NCBI RefSeq assembly: GCF_000212855.1
Contig: NZ_GL890993.1
Location: 150,519 to 214,518, forward strand
Reading direction: 5' to 3'
Source: Streptococcus sanguinis SK355
Lineage (GTDB): Bacteria > Bacillota > Bacilli > Lactobacillales > Streptococcaceae
Length of the DNA: 64,000 nucleotides
Part shown: in pieces, positions 38,688-48,988 of the stretch
Layout of the letters: each line of letters opens with the position of its first letter
Numbering within the stretch: position 1 is the stretch's first letter
Position numbers and translations under genes: made by a program
Notes under the pieces: model-generated
Told to the model about the DNA's origin: nothing
Seen by the model: the letters and a program-made list of their open reading frames with translations, nothing else
Databases searched by the model: none

Positions 38688-41600
38688 ATGAACGATTCAT
38701 ACAAAAAGCGTCTCTATACTCAGGCCTTGAGTTTATCAGCCGCAGTATTGATGGCTGTCTTAGCTCAGGGTAAGGCCGCAGCTGACCAGCAGAACAGCAC
38801 CGACTCACAGCCAGCTGCCAATCAGGTAGAGGCTGTCACTCCTGCAACAGAAGCAGCTCAAGCTGCTCCAAATCAGACAGGAGAAAAAGAACAGACTCCT
38901 GCTCCTGCAGCGGACAATCCAGCTGTCTCTGCAGCAGGTCAACCAAGAGCAGCTGCTTCTGAAGAAGCCAAGACCCAGCTGGCCGACAGTACCGTTTATA
39001 TGTCTGAGCCTGCAGAGCTCAAGGAAACAGTCCAAGGACAGGCTTCTCAGGCGGGCAAGCTGACCTGGACTCTGGACAATAAACCGATTCCTGACTGGAA
39101 AACCTGGAACATGGACACTGGCACCTTTACTGGGCAACCCTTTCTCACTATCGAGGAAAAAGCCGACGGAAATGACCTTCATCTGAATCTGCAGTTTAAG
39201 GAACTTTTCGGACAAGATCTCAGCCTGCGCTCTCCCAACAATATCCGCCGCACTTATCGGAACTTCATCGGGAGCCATGAACTGGTTGGTACGAGCCAGG
39301 ACTTGAGCCTGACTATTCGTAAAAATATCGTCTTGCGCCCTTATGAAGACTTCCACAGCCATGAGGAGATGCTGGCGTCTATTGAAAAGAGCAGACAGGA
39401 TGCCAAGACCGATCGCTTGGTACAGATTGAGGATATCGGAAAGAGCGCTCAGGGTCGTGATATCAAGCTGGGTATCATCAGTTCTGACCAAAAGAGCATT
39501 GACGACTACCTCAGCACAACTAATCCGCAGGCCTTGACCAAACCAGCAGAAATGCTGGCAGCGCTCAAAAATGGCAACCTAGACTATAAACTGCCTGTGC
39601 TCATTAACAACACCCACGCTGATGAACAGCCTGCTATTGATATTATCACAGGTCTATTTAAGACCTTTGCAACCAAAGACCAAGTCAGATTCAAAACAAC
39701 CGCTGCCGATGGTTCTGAAAAACTTGTCACTCTCAAAATCCAAGATTTACTGAAGAAGTTTATCTTCCTCTTTGACTTTACGGAGAACCCTGACGGCGAT
39801 GTCCTCAACACTCGGGCTCTGGCCAATGGCCTTGACCCTAACCGTGATACTGGCTACCAAACCAATCCCGAAACCCGCACCGTTGCTGGATTGATTAACA
39901 AATGGAACCCAATTGCCCTCTATGATATCCACGGCTTTGTCAAGGAATTCCTGATTGAGCCGGCAACCCCGCCGCATGATCCTAACTTTGAATATGACCT
40001 TTTGGCAGACCTCATGCTGGACAATGCCCACCACATGGGGCGGGCCGGCGTTGCCAACTCTGGCTACGACAAATACATCATTCCAAAACTGGACTGGGGA
40101 GACGGATGGGACGATTCCTTCTCCGGCTACACAGCGGTTTATTCTATGTACCATGGCATCCTGGGACATACCATTGAAATTCCCGAGGGCAATCAAGAGT
40201 CCTACAAGGCTGGATATTATGCAGTTCTAGGAGGTCTTGACTATCTAGTCCAAAACCCCGACAAGCTCATGGAGATGCGTCTCAACTTCTACCTGCGCGG
40301 CATCAATAAAGTCGAAGATCCTAAGGCAGAAAATGAACTCGTCGGACCTGATGGTCAGGTCGTAGGCCGGATTAAAAAAGGCCAGGAAAAATTCTTCCCA
40401 GACTACTATGTCATCCCGATGGGAGTGGACAAGGACAACGATACCCAAGAAGCCTTTAATATGATTAACTATTTCAAGCGCAACGGTGTCCTTGTCAAAG
40501 AACTCAAGGAAGACAGCGGCAACTATAAAAAAGGTGATTTGGTTGTCGATATGGCGCAGGCCAAGCGTGGCTATGCCAACCATGTCCTCTACAAAGGCTC
40601 AAATGAATCCAAGTGGGCAGCCATGTACGCGGAATTGGTCGTCAATTTTCCTGATATGAAAGGCTTCAAAGCCCAGCCAGTCTTCGGCGACAAGCTCTTT
40701 GAAGGCAAGCTAGGCGACGTGACAGCCCTCCGTGCTGCACGTACTAGTCAAGTTGACGAGAAAGCGCCGTATTATGTCATTGCCAATACGTCCGAAAGTG
40801 CCGTTAAGGCCATCAATCAAGCTCTTGCAGAGGGCAAAAAGGTTTATCTGACAGAAGATGGCTACATCGTTGATACACCGACCTTTACCAGCCTCCTAGA
40901 TCGTTATGCTATTTACGGTGACGCCCTTTATAAGATTCCACAAGGACCGACTCTGAAGCCTCTCAAGGTCTATGCACCGCCACATCAATTTTCATGGGCA
41001 GGCGTGGACGCACCAGCTCATACTGCCTTAGCTCTGAAGAATATGGGCTTTGACATCGTCGATCACCCAGAAGATGCAGATGTCATCGTCCTTGAAAGCA
41101 ACAACTATGACAAGTCTCTTGTCGGACTCAAGCCAACTATCGTTGTCGGAGGCTCTGCTATGCAGCGCCTGGAAAAACTAGGAATCCTAGACGGCTTTGA
41201 TGCTGAGCGCTTCAAGAACGGCAGTGATTATGAAGGACTGATGAAGGCCGTTATACAAGAACAAGACCCGCTGACCAGCGGTTACAAGAAGGATGGACTC
41301 TTTTACTCCAACTCTGGTAACTGGATTGCTAAGATTCCTGCCAACTTTAGGACTCTTGCCAGCATTGCTGGCAGTGACTTCTACATCGCTGGCTGGTGGC
41401 CTGGCAATGAGCAGCTGGCCAACAAAGTTGTAGCCATTGCTGGTACCTATAACGAGAAGCCTCTCTTTGTCTACGCCGGCAATCCGACTAACCGCCTTCA
41501 CCCTGTTCATTTCTATCGCTGGATTTCCAATGCTATCTTTGGCGGCCAGTTAGCTGAGCTGACAGACTTATCAAGTCCTGCGACACCTGACCCAACCTAC

Positions 41601-41795
41601 CAAGCTCCAAGTCAGACTGTCCTTGACTGGAAGCCTGCTACAGTGAATCCACCGGCTCAAGAGGTAGTCCTGACCTACAAGAGTCGAAGCCTTCCGCAGA
41701 CCGGCAGCCAAGAAAAACCTGCTAGCTTCGCTCTAGCTGGACTTCTAATTGCAGGAGCAGCTGGACTCTTCCTCCTAAAGAAGAAGGAAGACTAA
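38688..41795 (+). CDS. LPXTG-anchored M14 zinc carboxypeptidase
   Basis: 1035-residue cell-wall protein. It has a signal peptide (MNDSYKKRLYTQALSLSAAV to about residue 40) and a Pro/Ala/Gln-rich linker, then an M14 carboxypeptidase domain. Zinc ligands are in NNTHADEQPAIDII (HxxE) and GILGHTIEIPEG (His plus catalytic Glu). The C-terminus LPQTGSQEK, hydrophobic span and LKKKED form a sortase A signal. ATG 38688 follows AAAGGAGATTTCC; reading from 38592 is spurious. Promoter with cre suggests carbon catabolite repression. It should trim C-terminal residues from proteins or peptides at the cell surface, probably for nutrition. Confidence 0.94.
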   Translation: MNDSYKKRLYTQALSLSAAVLMAVLAQGKAAADQQNSTDSQPAANQVEAVTPATEAAQAAPNQTGEKEQTPAPAADNPAVSAAGQPRAAASEEAKTQLADSTVYMSEPAELKETVQGQASQAGKLTWTLDNKPIPDWKTWNMDTGTFTGQPFLTIEEKADGNDLHLNLQFKELFGQDLSLRSPNNIRRTYRNFIGSHELVGTSQDLSLTIRKNIVLRPYEDFHSHEEMLASIEKSRQDAKTDRLVQIEDIGKSAQGRDIKLGIISSDQKSIDDYLSTTNPQALTKPAEMLAALKNGNLDYKLPVLINNTHADEQPAIDIITGLFKTFATKDQVRFKTTAADGSEKLVTLKIQDLLKKFIFLFDFTENPDGDVLNTRALANGLDPNRDTGYQTNPETRTVAGLINKWNPIALYDIHGFVKEFLIEPATPPHDPNFEYDLLADLMLDNAHHMGRAGVANSGYDKYIIPKLDWGDGWDDSFSGYTAVYSMYHGILGHTIEIPEGNQESYKAGYYAVLGGLDYLVQNPDKLMEMRLNFYLRGINKVEDPKAENELVGPDGQVVGRIKKGQEKFFPDYYVIPMGVDKDNDTQEAFNMINYFKRNGVLVKELKEDSGNYKKGDLVVDMAQAKRGYANHVLYKGSNESKWAAMYAELVVNFPDMKGFKAQPVFGDKLFEGKLGDVTALRAARTSQVDEKAPYYVIANTSESAVKAINQALAEGKKVYLTEDGYIVDTPTFTSLLDRYAIYGDALYKIPQGPTLKPLKVYAPPHQFSWAGVDAPAHTALALKNMGFDIVDHPEDADVIVLESNNYDKSLVGLKPTIVVGGSAMQRLEKLGILDGFDAERFKNGSDYEGLMKAVIQEQDPLTSGYKKDGLFYSNSGNWIAKIPANFRTLASIAGSDFYIAGWWPGNEQLANKVVAIAGTYNEKPLFVYAGNPTNRLHPVHFYRWISNAIFGGQLAELTDLSSPATPDPTYQAPSQTVLDWKPATVNPPAQEVVLTYKSRSLPQTGSQEKPASFALAGLLIAGAAGLFLLKKKED

Positions 41796-41806
41796 TACTT
41801 AAAAAC

Positions 41807-41838
41807 ACACCTCCCAATTGATACGGGAGGTGTATTTT
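41807..41838 (+). terminator. M14 carboxypeptidase terminator
   Basis: Stem ACACCTCCC / GGGAGGTGT followed by ATTTTTAG; it can also face the convergent dehydrogenase-like gene. Confidence 0.88.
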
Positions 41839-41853
41839 TAGTTATAAGCTCTG

Positions 41854-42888
41854 CTATTTTTCCACATAGGTATGAAGCGGATAGGTCGGATAAGCCAACT
41901 CACGCGCTAATTCTGAAGTCACATAACCTGCTGGTGCATCTAGCACAGAAGGGATTCGATTGACGATAGTGGCACAGGTCAAGGCTACAGTATCAGGCTT
42001 GCTGACTGAGAAGACTAGATTTGGCTCGCCAGTAATTTCCCAATCACACATATCTCCGTCATTTTCACGATAGACCTTGCCAATACATTCTACTTCCAAC
42101 TCAATTCCCTGATGGGTATGAATGGTCGTCACAGCTGACATACCCGTTACTTGCCCCGCTGGAACCGTTCGTCCTAGCGTTTCAGAATAAACATCTTCAT
42201 CCAAAATATAAGGCACGCTCTTTTGCGAAATATCCTGAATAGTCCAGTTCATCTTAGAGCAAATAGCTTCAGCAGCATTCCACATATAGGACGGCAGGCT
42301 CTCAGCACTGGCAATTTCCTTTTCAAATCGCTCTGAATCGTAACCAGCACCATGCGCTTCTGCCAAAGCCAGACCATAATCTTCCACATTATAGCTGACA
42401 ACCCCTTTCACCTTTTGAATGCGATTAAGGCCAGCCATAGCCAAGCAAGGCATATTAATCCAGTAAATATCCTGCATACCAGATCCCATTACAGTGACAC
42501 CATATTCTTTCGCCAGCTTGTCCAAGCGGTTTGTTTCAGATGGCGACGTCGTCCAAGGGTAGATAGCTTCCTCACAGGTCGTGATGATATTCACCCCATG
42601 CTTGATAGCTGTTTCAAAAAAATCATACATTTCCGGCATATAGGAAGCAATGGTGACAATGGCAATGTCTGCGTCACACTCTCCAAAGACATGTTCAGCA
42701 TTATCAGAAATCAGGACACCAGTCTTATGGCCTAGCTCTGCAAAATCACCAACATCCTGTCCTACTACAGCAGGATTGTTATCAATAGCTCCGACGATTT
42801 CCACACCGTGATCCAGTAGGTACTTGAAAATCACTTTAGACATCTTGCCGCAGCCATACTGGACAGCACGAATTTTTGTATTTCTCAT
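41854..42888 (-). CDS. NAD(P)H-dependent dihydrodipicolinate-reductase-like dehydrogenase
   Basis: 344-residue protein resembling 2,4-diaminopentanoate dehydrogenase (Ord) and DapB-like reductases. The Rossmann motif [17 protein letters not shown] starts near residue 7; [33 protein letters not shown] and [13 protein letters not shown] follow. Start at ATG 42888 ([10 protein letters not shown]) after TGGAGGGTTTGCC. Substrate cannot be fixed. It is divergent from a MerR regulator through a promoter with the 19-bp spacer typical of MerR activation. Confidence 0.85.
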   Translation of the reverse strand: MRNTKIRAVQYGCGKMSKVIFKYLLDHGVEIVGAIDNNPAVVGQDVGDFAELGHKTGVLISDNAEHVFGECDADIAIVTIASYMPEMYDFFETAIKHGVNIITTCEEAIYPWTTSPSETNRLDKLAKEYGVTVMGSGMQDIYWINMPCLAMAGLNRIQKVKGVVSYNVEDYGLALAEAHGAGYDSERFEKEIASAESLPSYMWNAAEAICSKMNWTIQDISQKSVPYILDEDVYSETLGRTVPAGQVTGMSAVTTIHTHQGIELEVECIGKVYRENDGDMCDWEITGEPNLVFSVSKPDTVALTCATIVNRIPSVLDAPAGYVTSELARELAYPTYPLHTYVEK

Positions 42889-42927
42889 GGCAAACCCTCC
42901 ATTAATTGTTATTATTTTCACAATTAT

Positions 42928-42958
42928 AGTATAATATCTCTAGTAACTAGAGAGTCAA
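42928..42958 (-). promoter_or_regulatory. MerR-type promoter with 19-bp spacer and palindrome
   Basis: On the minus strand TTGACT (42958-42953) and TATACT (42933-42928) are 19 bp apart, and the palindrome CTCTAG-N3-CTAGAG (42938-42952) lies in the spacer. Overlong spacers with a central dyad are the hallmark of promoters twisted into activity by MerR regulators. Confidence 0.88.
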
Positions 42959-42974
42959 TAGAGAGTTTAAAAAA

Positions 42975-43811
42975 ATGAAAAAAATTTTGCGTATCGGAGA
43001 GTTTTCCCAAATAAATCAAATTTCCATCCAAACTCTAAGATTCTATGACCAAATCGGTCTTTTAAAACCCTATAAAGTCGATCCAGAAACCAACTATCGC
43101 TACTACCACATCAATCAATCTTCTCTGGTTGACTCCATTCAGTACCTGCGTCAACTGAATTTTTCTCTAGAAGACATCAAAGAAATCCTATCTGACAAGG
43201 ACCATTTTCAACTGCACCAGCTTATCGAGGAGCGCTATCAGCGCCTTCTAGAGGAAAAAGAAAATTTAGAAAAACAAATCCAAGAAATCGAAATCTTTCG
43301 GTCTGGTGCCCGTATCTATGGCGAAAAACAGAGCGAGCAAGAACTGGAAATCCTAACTTTTCCTGAACGGCAGCTGCTTACTTTTGAAATCGATCAAAAT
43401 ATTTATCAAATGAAAAGTGAGGAATACGAACTTGCTCTCCGCTACTTCAAGCAAGAAATCCTGCGTTACAGTCCTTTTTTCACTCATTTCAGCCGTGTTG
43501 GCTCCATTATGAAACAAGAAGATTTCCAAAAAGAAAGATGGATTTCCAAGCAACTCTGTCTCTTCCATCATACTCCCAATGAACTCCCTCACTTAAATCG
43601 AATATTGCTGCCAGCAGGAAATTATGCTGTTGCTTACTGCTCTTCCTTCGCAGATGAACTTAGAGCTCTGCCGCATTTTCACCAAGCTCTAATCCAAGCT
43701 GGATATACTCCTGTGGGTGATTATATCTGCGAGGTCATCCATGAACAGCCACAACTCCAGGAGCAGCACCGCGATATGTTCATCCGGATGCAAGTTCAGA
43801 TAGAGGGATAA
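42975..43811 (+). CDS. MerR family regulator with C-terminal effector-binding domain
   Basis: 278-residue regulator. N-terminal MerR winged helix (LRIGEFSQINQISIQTLRFYDQIGLL, YRYYHINQSSL), coiled-coil dimerisation helix (about residues 75-115), then a GyrI-like effector domain ending VGDYICEVIHEQP. It resembles BmrR/Mta-type multidrug sensors. It is divergently transcribed from the dehydrogenase-like gene, which it probably activates. The ATG lies 17 bp after the operator, with weak RBS, so its own transcript is short-leadered and likely autorepressed. Confidence 0.92.
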   Translation: MKKILRIGEFSQINQISIQTLRFYDQIGLLKPYKVDPETNYRYYHINQSSLVDSIQYLRQLNFSLEDIKEILSDKDHFQLHQLIEERYQRLLEEKENLEKQIQEIEIFRSGARIYGEKQSEQELEILTFPERQLLTFEIDQNIYQMKSEEYELALRYFKQEILRYSPFFTHFSRVGSIMKQEDFQKERWISKQLCLFHHTPNELPHLNRILLPAGNYAVAYCSSFADELRALPHFHQALIQAGYTPVGDYICEVIHEQPQLQEQHRDMFIRMQVQIEG

Positions 43812-43914
43812 AAAGCAAGCAGATGCATGTAGCGAAATTTCTTGCCAAATACTGGAGCATGCTCAGCTAAAAACCAATTATTTCACAAGCTGTATCTACA
43901 AGCCGTATCTATAT

Positions 43915-43946
43915 CAAAAAAAGATGGGAAAACACCCATCCTTTTT
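43915..43946 (-). terminator. fruA terminator
   Basis: Stem GATGGG-TGTTTT-CCCATC followed by TTTTTTTGA on the minus strand; A-run on the opposite side allows it to serve the MerR gene as well. Confidence 0.85.
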
Positions 43947-43973
43947 ATGTGCAAGTAATCATTGCTTAGCACC

Positions 43974-46900
43974 TTAGCCTTCTTGTTTCTTCCTTCCAGC
44001 TAGAAGACCTATTCCCAGAAAAGCTAAACCAGCCAGAGGCAGAAACTTATCTTCTTGAGTGCCAGTCTTAGGCAGAGCTGAGTCGGGAGCTGGCTGCAAT
44101 CTTGGCGTTGGAATAACTTTTCCTTCCTCACCTTGCTTCAGAGCTTGAGGCTGGGCTATTGTCAAAGGCTGTTTAGCACTTTCAGCCACCACCACCTTGC
44201 TGCCAACTTCTACTAGTTCGTCAACTGCTAGAGAGAGCACTTCCTGACCGAGGACGGTTCGCTGACCGTTCAAGACTTCTACAAAGACTCGCTTTTGACC
44301 CTTTTGGCCAGCTACAAGTATCCGCCGCTGCCCTTGTTCCAGTTCTGGATTTTCCTGTTCTAGAGTCTGATATGCAATTTCTTCCATTACGATTTCTAAG
44401 AACGGCTTTTCTTCCACTAGGTCCTTTATTCCTTCTTCCGGAGTGACCTGATGACTTGGTTTCAGAGCCAGGGCAGCTAGAGCTGTCTTCAGTTCCTGCT
44501 CTGCTTTATCTAAATTCGTCTGCTCCGCTTTTTCATCTGCCAAAAGAGACTGAGCTCGAGCCAAGGCTGCCTGGTAAGCCTGAACTGTCTCATCTGTGTA
44601 GAGGCTCGGATCTAGACTAGCCGTACTGTCTACCACTTTCTGCAGAGAAGCCTTATTAACTGCTGGGTCATGAAGATTGGTCAAAAAGAAATTGCGCGCT
44701 TCCAAATCCCCATCCCAGAGTCCCAGACCGACGTAGGCATCATTATAATAAGGCTCAACCGTATCAAATTGGTGGTTCAGGTATTCTACACCGTCAACAG
44801 ATACACTGACACCATTTTTAGTTTTCACTAGCTTAACATGGTAGAACTGGCCGTCATTAAGATGCTTGCCATTCATGCTACTTTCTGCAATCGTCTCTCC
44901 CATAAAGCGGTAAAGTCGAATCTTATCATTATCACCAAATTGAATAGAATAAGCATTGCGAGGGTCAACATTTTCAGACGCATAGAAAATATTAATCAAG
45001 CCTTTTTGATACTTGAGATCCACATCCAAGTTATATTCAGGGAAAGGAATCTTCTGACCTCCCATATAATAATCATTGGCGCTGGTATTATGATTATAGA
45101 GACTTTCACAGTCGACATACCACTTACCGGAAACAGCTTTTAAATCTGGAACATTGGTCTTAAAGTCATTACGGCTGATATTGATGGTGAAGACCTTGGA
45201 AAGACTTGGATTTTCCTTAGAGGTCGCCGTTACCTTGACCACACCCCTTTGCAGAGCAGTCACTCGCAGCTTATTGCCATCTTCCGTGACAGAGACCAGG
45301 TTTGGCTGATCCACACTCCAGCTGACCGCTTGAGAAACACTTGCTGGCATGACATATGCTTTCAAATCCAAGGTATCTCCGACATAAATATTATTTGTTA
45401 CAGGAGAAGCCTGCACTAGTTCCAGTGGTTTGCTCACTGCCTGTTTGTCTTTCCAGATGCCCTTCAGCGGATAAAGAGCAATGTCAGCCTTAGCAGCACC
45501 ACCTTCTACAAACACACTAGCCGCAAGGCTATTTGGCGCAGGGAAAATCTGATTGGCACCCGCCACAGTATATCCTTTGGCAAAGACTTCTAGACTAGAA
45601 CGATCTACGTAGAGATGCAGATCTATGCTGCCATCCGCATTGCGTTTGACGGACTGACTATCCACCTGAGCAAATTTATTACTGAGAAGAATGCCGGACT
45701 GGCTGCGGTCAATAGAGAGAGTTTCCTTTTCTAGATCATAGATAACTCTAGTCACTTCTCCATCTCCAACCCGCAGGTTAAAACCGACTTTCTTAGTCGT
45801 TTCACTCGGCCGGAAAGTAGAGACAATTTCATACTGATCACCGGAAAAATCTTTCAACAGCTCATTCTTCTCACTAACTTCCACGTCTTTATACAATACA
45901 GCCTTGTCTTCCTGACGCAGAGACTGATAGGCTGCTATTGGCGTCTGAGTCAGCCGATAGCTACCGTCTTGTTTGATAAGACCTAGTTTGAGGTTAAGAT
46001 TGAAGGTGCCGTTGAACTTCTGACCGACGGTATCGGCTACTAGATTACAGTAGTCCTCCCAGGTATTCATCCAGTTAGACTCGATAATGTCAGGTAGGGT
46101 TGGATTAGCCTTGCTGCCAAAGTCCTGAACGTAGTAAGTCATGGCCGCATAAGAGTCTTTACCAAAGTTCATAACCTGATCAGCCTGAGCAAACTCAGCA
46201 TCTGGGACGAAGGTCCACTTGCCCTCCACCTGTCTAAAATCACCGACCTTATAGGAGCGCCCGCCACGAGACAGGACCCATTTTAGGCCACCATCATCTG
46301 CCAGTAGAGGATAGAGATCTGGGCACTCCGTATGGAGATCCGCATAAGTCGACTCCACCTTCCAATTACGCAGATTATCAGACGAATAAATTCTCAGCGG
46401 TCCGCCTGCAACGACCATGAACCATTTGCCCTCCCAACGGAAGACCTTGGGGTCACGGAAATCCTGAGATTGCAGTGGATCATCCGTCCAGTCAGCTGCA
46501 ATTTGATCAAGCTTCGTCCAAGTCCGACCCTCATCTTTACTGTAGGCTAACTTGATGCGCTGACCATTTCCGTCGGCAGTAATCAGTGCGACTAAACCGC
46601 CCTGGTCATTGTCAAATAAACCAGAGGAATTGGTAGTATCTGCTACGATAGAGCCTGAGAACATAGCCCCATTAGCATCCGGATAAAAGGCAATCGGCTG
46701 TTCTTCCCAATGAATCAAATCCTTGCTGGTCGCATGGCCCCAGTGCATAGGTCCCCACTTGGTATCGTCGTAAAACTGATAGAAGAAATGATAGACTCCC
46801 TTATAATAAACCAGCCCGTTGGGATCATTGGCCCAACCGTCCTTGACCGAATAATGATACTGACCGCGATAGAGCTCATTGTAGTATACCTCATCTGCCT

Positions 46901-48194
46901 GCCGACGATGGACATTGAGCCGGTAAGTCAGGCTGACCTCCTGCCCATCCGCATCCGTCACAGTGCTGGTCACAGTCAGATAGTTTGCCCCCACTACCAG
47001 CGGAATATTCTTCAAATCACTATAAACCCTACCTGCAGCATCGGTCACGCTTACCTTGGCAGCAAGATTTTTCGCTACGACAGTCAAGTCTACATTCTCA
47101 GCATCATGTTTGACATACTGGATAGTAATAGGGGCACTAAACTGACCTTTCTGCTCCACTTTCCCAACCGAAGAAGTCACCCTTATATCCTCCAACTCGG
47201 GATTAGACTGAGGAGTGATTTCTTTGTAAAAGGTGTTTTGAAAAAGCAGCTCGCTATTCCAGTTTAGTAAGCCAAAATAACCTTCTGACAGATAAGTATT
47301 CTGCCCCTTATCATCTCTCTGAAGCGTGTAATCTCCTGAGCTGGCCACTAGAATATCATTGACATAGTAGGATACCCAAGAGCCGATAGAAAGAACCTTG
47401 AGCCGATATTTATTATCATCCGTTGGCTCGATATGCTTTTCATTGATAAACTGATAATCACGCCCGCCTTGCCAACGCCAAAACTTCACATTGTTGCTTC
47501 CACCATCAATATTAACTGCATAGCTGCTCTTGTCATCTGGATTATTATTACTGCGGAAAATGAGGGCTGCCGCCCCTTCCTTACTGAGGAAAGTTACATC
47601 CGTTGAGTAAACAAAATCTTTGCCCTGACTTTGAGAGTAAAGGAAACTATCACCTTTGCCTCTGGCATCACTATAAAGTCCTTGCTCTCGGACTTCCCAA
47701 ACTCCATTTTTGTCTCCCTTGGCTTCTGCCAAATTAGTATTGAAGCCTGGTTGCTTATCTACAGTCTCTACGGCAGGGAGTTTTTCCGCAGCAACTTCCT
47801 TCGCTGCTGGCTGTTCGTCTTCTTCCTGTTTGATCTCTTTGGCATTTGCTGTGACTTGTTCTTCCTTATCGGCCTTTTGATTGGCTGACTCTACTGCTGC
47901 ATCCTGACTACCTGCTTCCGTCGCTGCAGTCTCCCCGGCTACAAGGTTCTCTGTCTTATCAGCATTCCTTGTAGAAGCAGCTATTTGTCCGCTCTCAGGC
48001 TCCGAGACAGCTGATGAATCAGCCTGCAAGACCTGCGCAGGAGCTGGATTAGCCTTACCCTCATCTGCATAAACAACTCCACCGCCATCTAACAAGAAAG
48101 CTCCAAAAGCCAGCAAGGCACACCCAAAAACCCAACGCTTTCCGCTTTTTCTCATAAACCAATTTTTACACACTTTTTCCTGATGATTTTTCAT
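43974..48194 (-). CDS. fruA: Cell-wall anchored fructanase (exo-beta-D-fructosidase, GH32)
   Basis: 1406-residue surface enzyme that releases fructose from levan, inulin and sucrose. Signal peptide to about residue 45 (WVFGCALLAFGAFLLDGGGV), an acidic Ala/Glu-rich linker, then a concanavalin-like domain. The GH32 five-bladed propeller begins GWANDPNGLVYY (Trp454; Asp nucleophile), with SQDFRDPKVF (RDP) and TECPDLYPL (acid/base Glu). The beta-sandwich domain, Ig-like BIG2 domain (DLKAYVMPASVSQAVSW) and a second lectin-like domain precede LPKTGTQED, a hydrophobic span and GRKKQEG. ATG 48194 follows GAGGTG. A cre-like site upstream implies catabolite repression as for S. mutans fruA. Confidence 0.93.
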   Translation of the reverse strand: MKNHQEKVCKNWFMRKSGKRWVFGCALLAFGAFLLDGGGVVYADEGKANPAPAQVLQADSSAVSEPESGQIAASTRNADKTENLVAGETAATEAGSQDAAVESANQKADKEEQVTANAKEIKQEEDEQPAAKEVAAEKLPAVETVDKQPGFNTNLAEAKGDKNGVWEVREQGLYSDARGKGDSFLYSQSQGKDFVYSTDVTFLSKEGAAALIFRSNNNPDDKSSYAVNIDGGSNNVKFWRWQGGRDYQFINEKHIEPTDDNKYRLKVLSIGSWVSYYVNDILVASSGDYTLQRDDKGQNTYLSEGYFGLLNWNSELLFQNTFYKEITPQSNPELEDIRVTSSVGKVEQKGQFSAPITIQYVKHDAENVDLTVVAKNLAAKVSVTDAAGRVYSDLKNIPLVVGANYLTVTSTVTDADGQEVSLTYRLNVHRRQADEVYYNELYRGQYHYSVKDGWANDPNGLVYYKGVYHFFYQFYDDTKWGPMHWGHATSKDLIHWEEQPIAFYPDANGAMFSGSIVADTTNSSGLFDNDQGGLVALITADGNGQRIKLAYSKDEGRTWTKLDQIAADWTDDPLQSQDFRDPKVFRWEGKWFMVVAGGPLRIYSSDNLRNWKVESTYADLHTECPDLYPLLADDGGLKWVLSRGGRSYKVGDFRQVEGKWTFVPDAEFAQADQVMNFGKDSYAAMTYYVQDFGSKANPTLPDIIESNWMNTWEDYCNLVADTVGQKFNGTFNLNLKLGLIKQDGSYRLTQTPIAAYQSLRQEDKAVLYKDVEVSEKNELLKDFSGDQYEIVSTFRPSETTKKVGFNLRVGDGEVTRVIYDLEKETLSIDRSQSGILLSNKFAQVDSQSVKRNADGSIDLHLYVDRSSLEVFAKGYTVAGANQIFPAPNSLAASVFVEGGAAKADIALYPLKGIWKDKQAVSKPLELVQASPVTNNIYVGDTLDLKAYVMPASVSQAVSWSVDQPNLVSVTEDGNKLRVTALQRGVVKVTATSKENPSLSKVFTINISRNDFKTNVPDLKAVSGKWYVDCESLYNHNTSANDYYMGGQKIPFPEYNLDVDLKYQKGLINIFYASENVDPRNAYSIQFGDNDKIRLYRFMGETIAESSMNGKHLNDGQFYHVKLVKTKNGVSVSVDGVEYLNHQFDTVEPYYNDAYVGLGLWDGDLEARNFFLTNLHDPAVNKASLQKVVDSTASLDPSLYTDETVQAYQAALARAQSLLADEKAEQTNLDKAEQELKTALAALALKPSHQVTPEEGIKDLVEEKPFLEIVMEEIAYQTLEQENPELEQGQRRILVAGQKGQKRVFVEVLNGQRTVLGQEVLSLAVDELVEVGSKVVVAESAKQPLTIAQPQALKQGEEGKVIPTPRLQPAPDSALPKTGTQEDKFLPLAGLAFLGIGLLAGRKKQEG

Positions 48195-48360
48195 GACACA
48201 CCTCAATATTCTAAAAATAAAGTCAGACTCCTCACAACCAAATTTACTTCTACATAATGCACTCCTTTCACCTTTTCTTGTTCAAAATGAACACTTTGTT
48301 CAGCACCTAACTCCTTTATAAAAAAGGAGCAATCTCAATAATCTAAATATAACAAATTTT

Positions 48361-48374
48361 TGTAAGCGCTTCAT
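48361..48374 (-). promoter_or_regulatory. cre-like site upstream of fructanase
   Basis: ATGAAGCGCTTACA on the minus strand contains the AAGCGCTT core and ARCGYTTWCW half exactly, but lacks one A in the left arm. It lies about 170 bp upstream of the fruA ATG. Confidence 0.5.
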
Positions 48375-48467
48375 CTAACGTTTGTCACAAAAACAAAATG
48401 ACAGATGTCATATTTTGGAAACGAAGTAAAAACAAAAAGCCTCCAAAACAGAAAGCTTTTGTTTGTT

Positions 48468-48797
48468 TTAAATTTGTTCTGGATAGGATGCTGCTAGCTC
48501 GTTCTTTAGATATTCTGCCAGATGCTGATGAGCAAAAATTCCTGCTTTTTCTTCTGCTGTCGGATTATAGTTGGTATTGGTGTTCACGTCATAGACATAG
48601 ATCTGACCTGTCTCCGACTCTACCCACTCAATAGCTGCCACATCAATACCAGCTTGAGCTAGAAATGTCTCGTAAGCCTGTCTTTGACTAGCAAGCAGCG
48701 GCTCCGTGATTTGAAACTTATCTGAGGTCTCTAGCTGAGCAGGCCTTTGTCCAATCTGACACCCATCTGCCGGACAAAGCTGAAACTCACATAACTA
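48468..48797 (-). pseudogene. C-terminal fragment of an ATP-grasp (RimK-like) protein
   Basis: About 107 codons open to the stop at 48470-48468. They read CPADGCQIGQRPAQLE, ETFLAQAGIDVAAIEWVES and GQIYVYDVNTNTNYN, the typical C-terminal metal/ATP-binding part (DVNTNxN) of ATP-grasp ligases. No ATP-grasp N-terminus, start or RBS is present: the homology ends abruptly near 48797 at a stop. It is a 5'-truncated relic left beside the GTPase locus. Confidence 0.75.
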
Positions 48798-48926
48798 CTT
48801 TTATATCTTCAATATCTTTGCCCCCTCTTCATTACAGCTAATAGATCACTGCTAACATTACTTCAATTTCTATCGAAGAATTTATTCTAAAATCTTTAAA
48901 ACAAAGAGATAAACAAAATCATTAAA

Positions 48927-48957
48927 TTGACTCTTTTAATTTCTTATATGATATAAT
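48927..48957 (+). promoter_or_regulatory. Promoter of the small membrane protein / GTPase operon
   Basis: TTGACT (48927-48932) and an extended -10, TGATATAAT (TATAAT 48952-48957), 19 bp apart. Confidence 0.5.
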
Positions 48958-48988
48958 TATTTAAAATATCATATTAGCGAGAAATATT

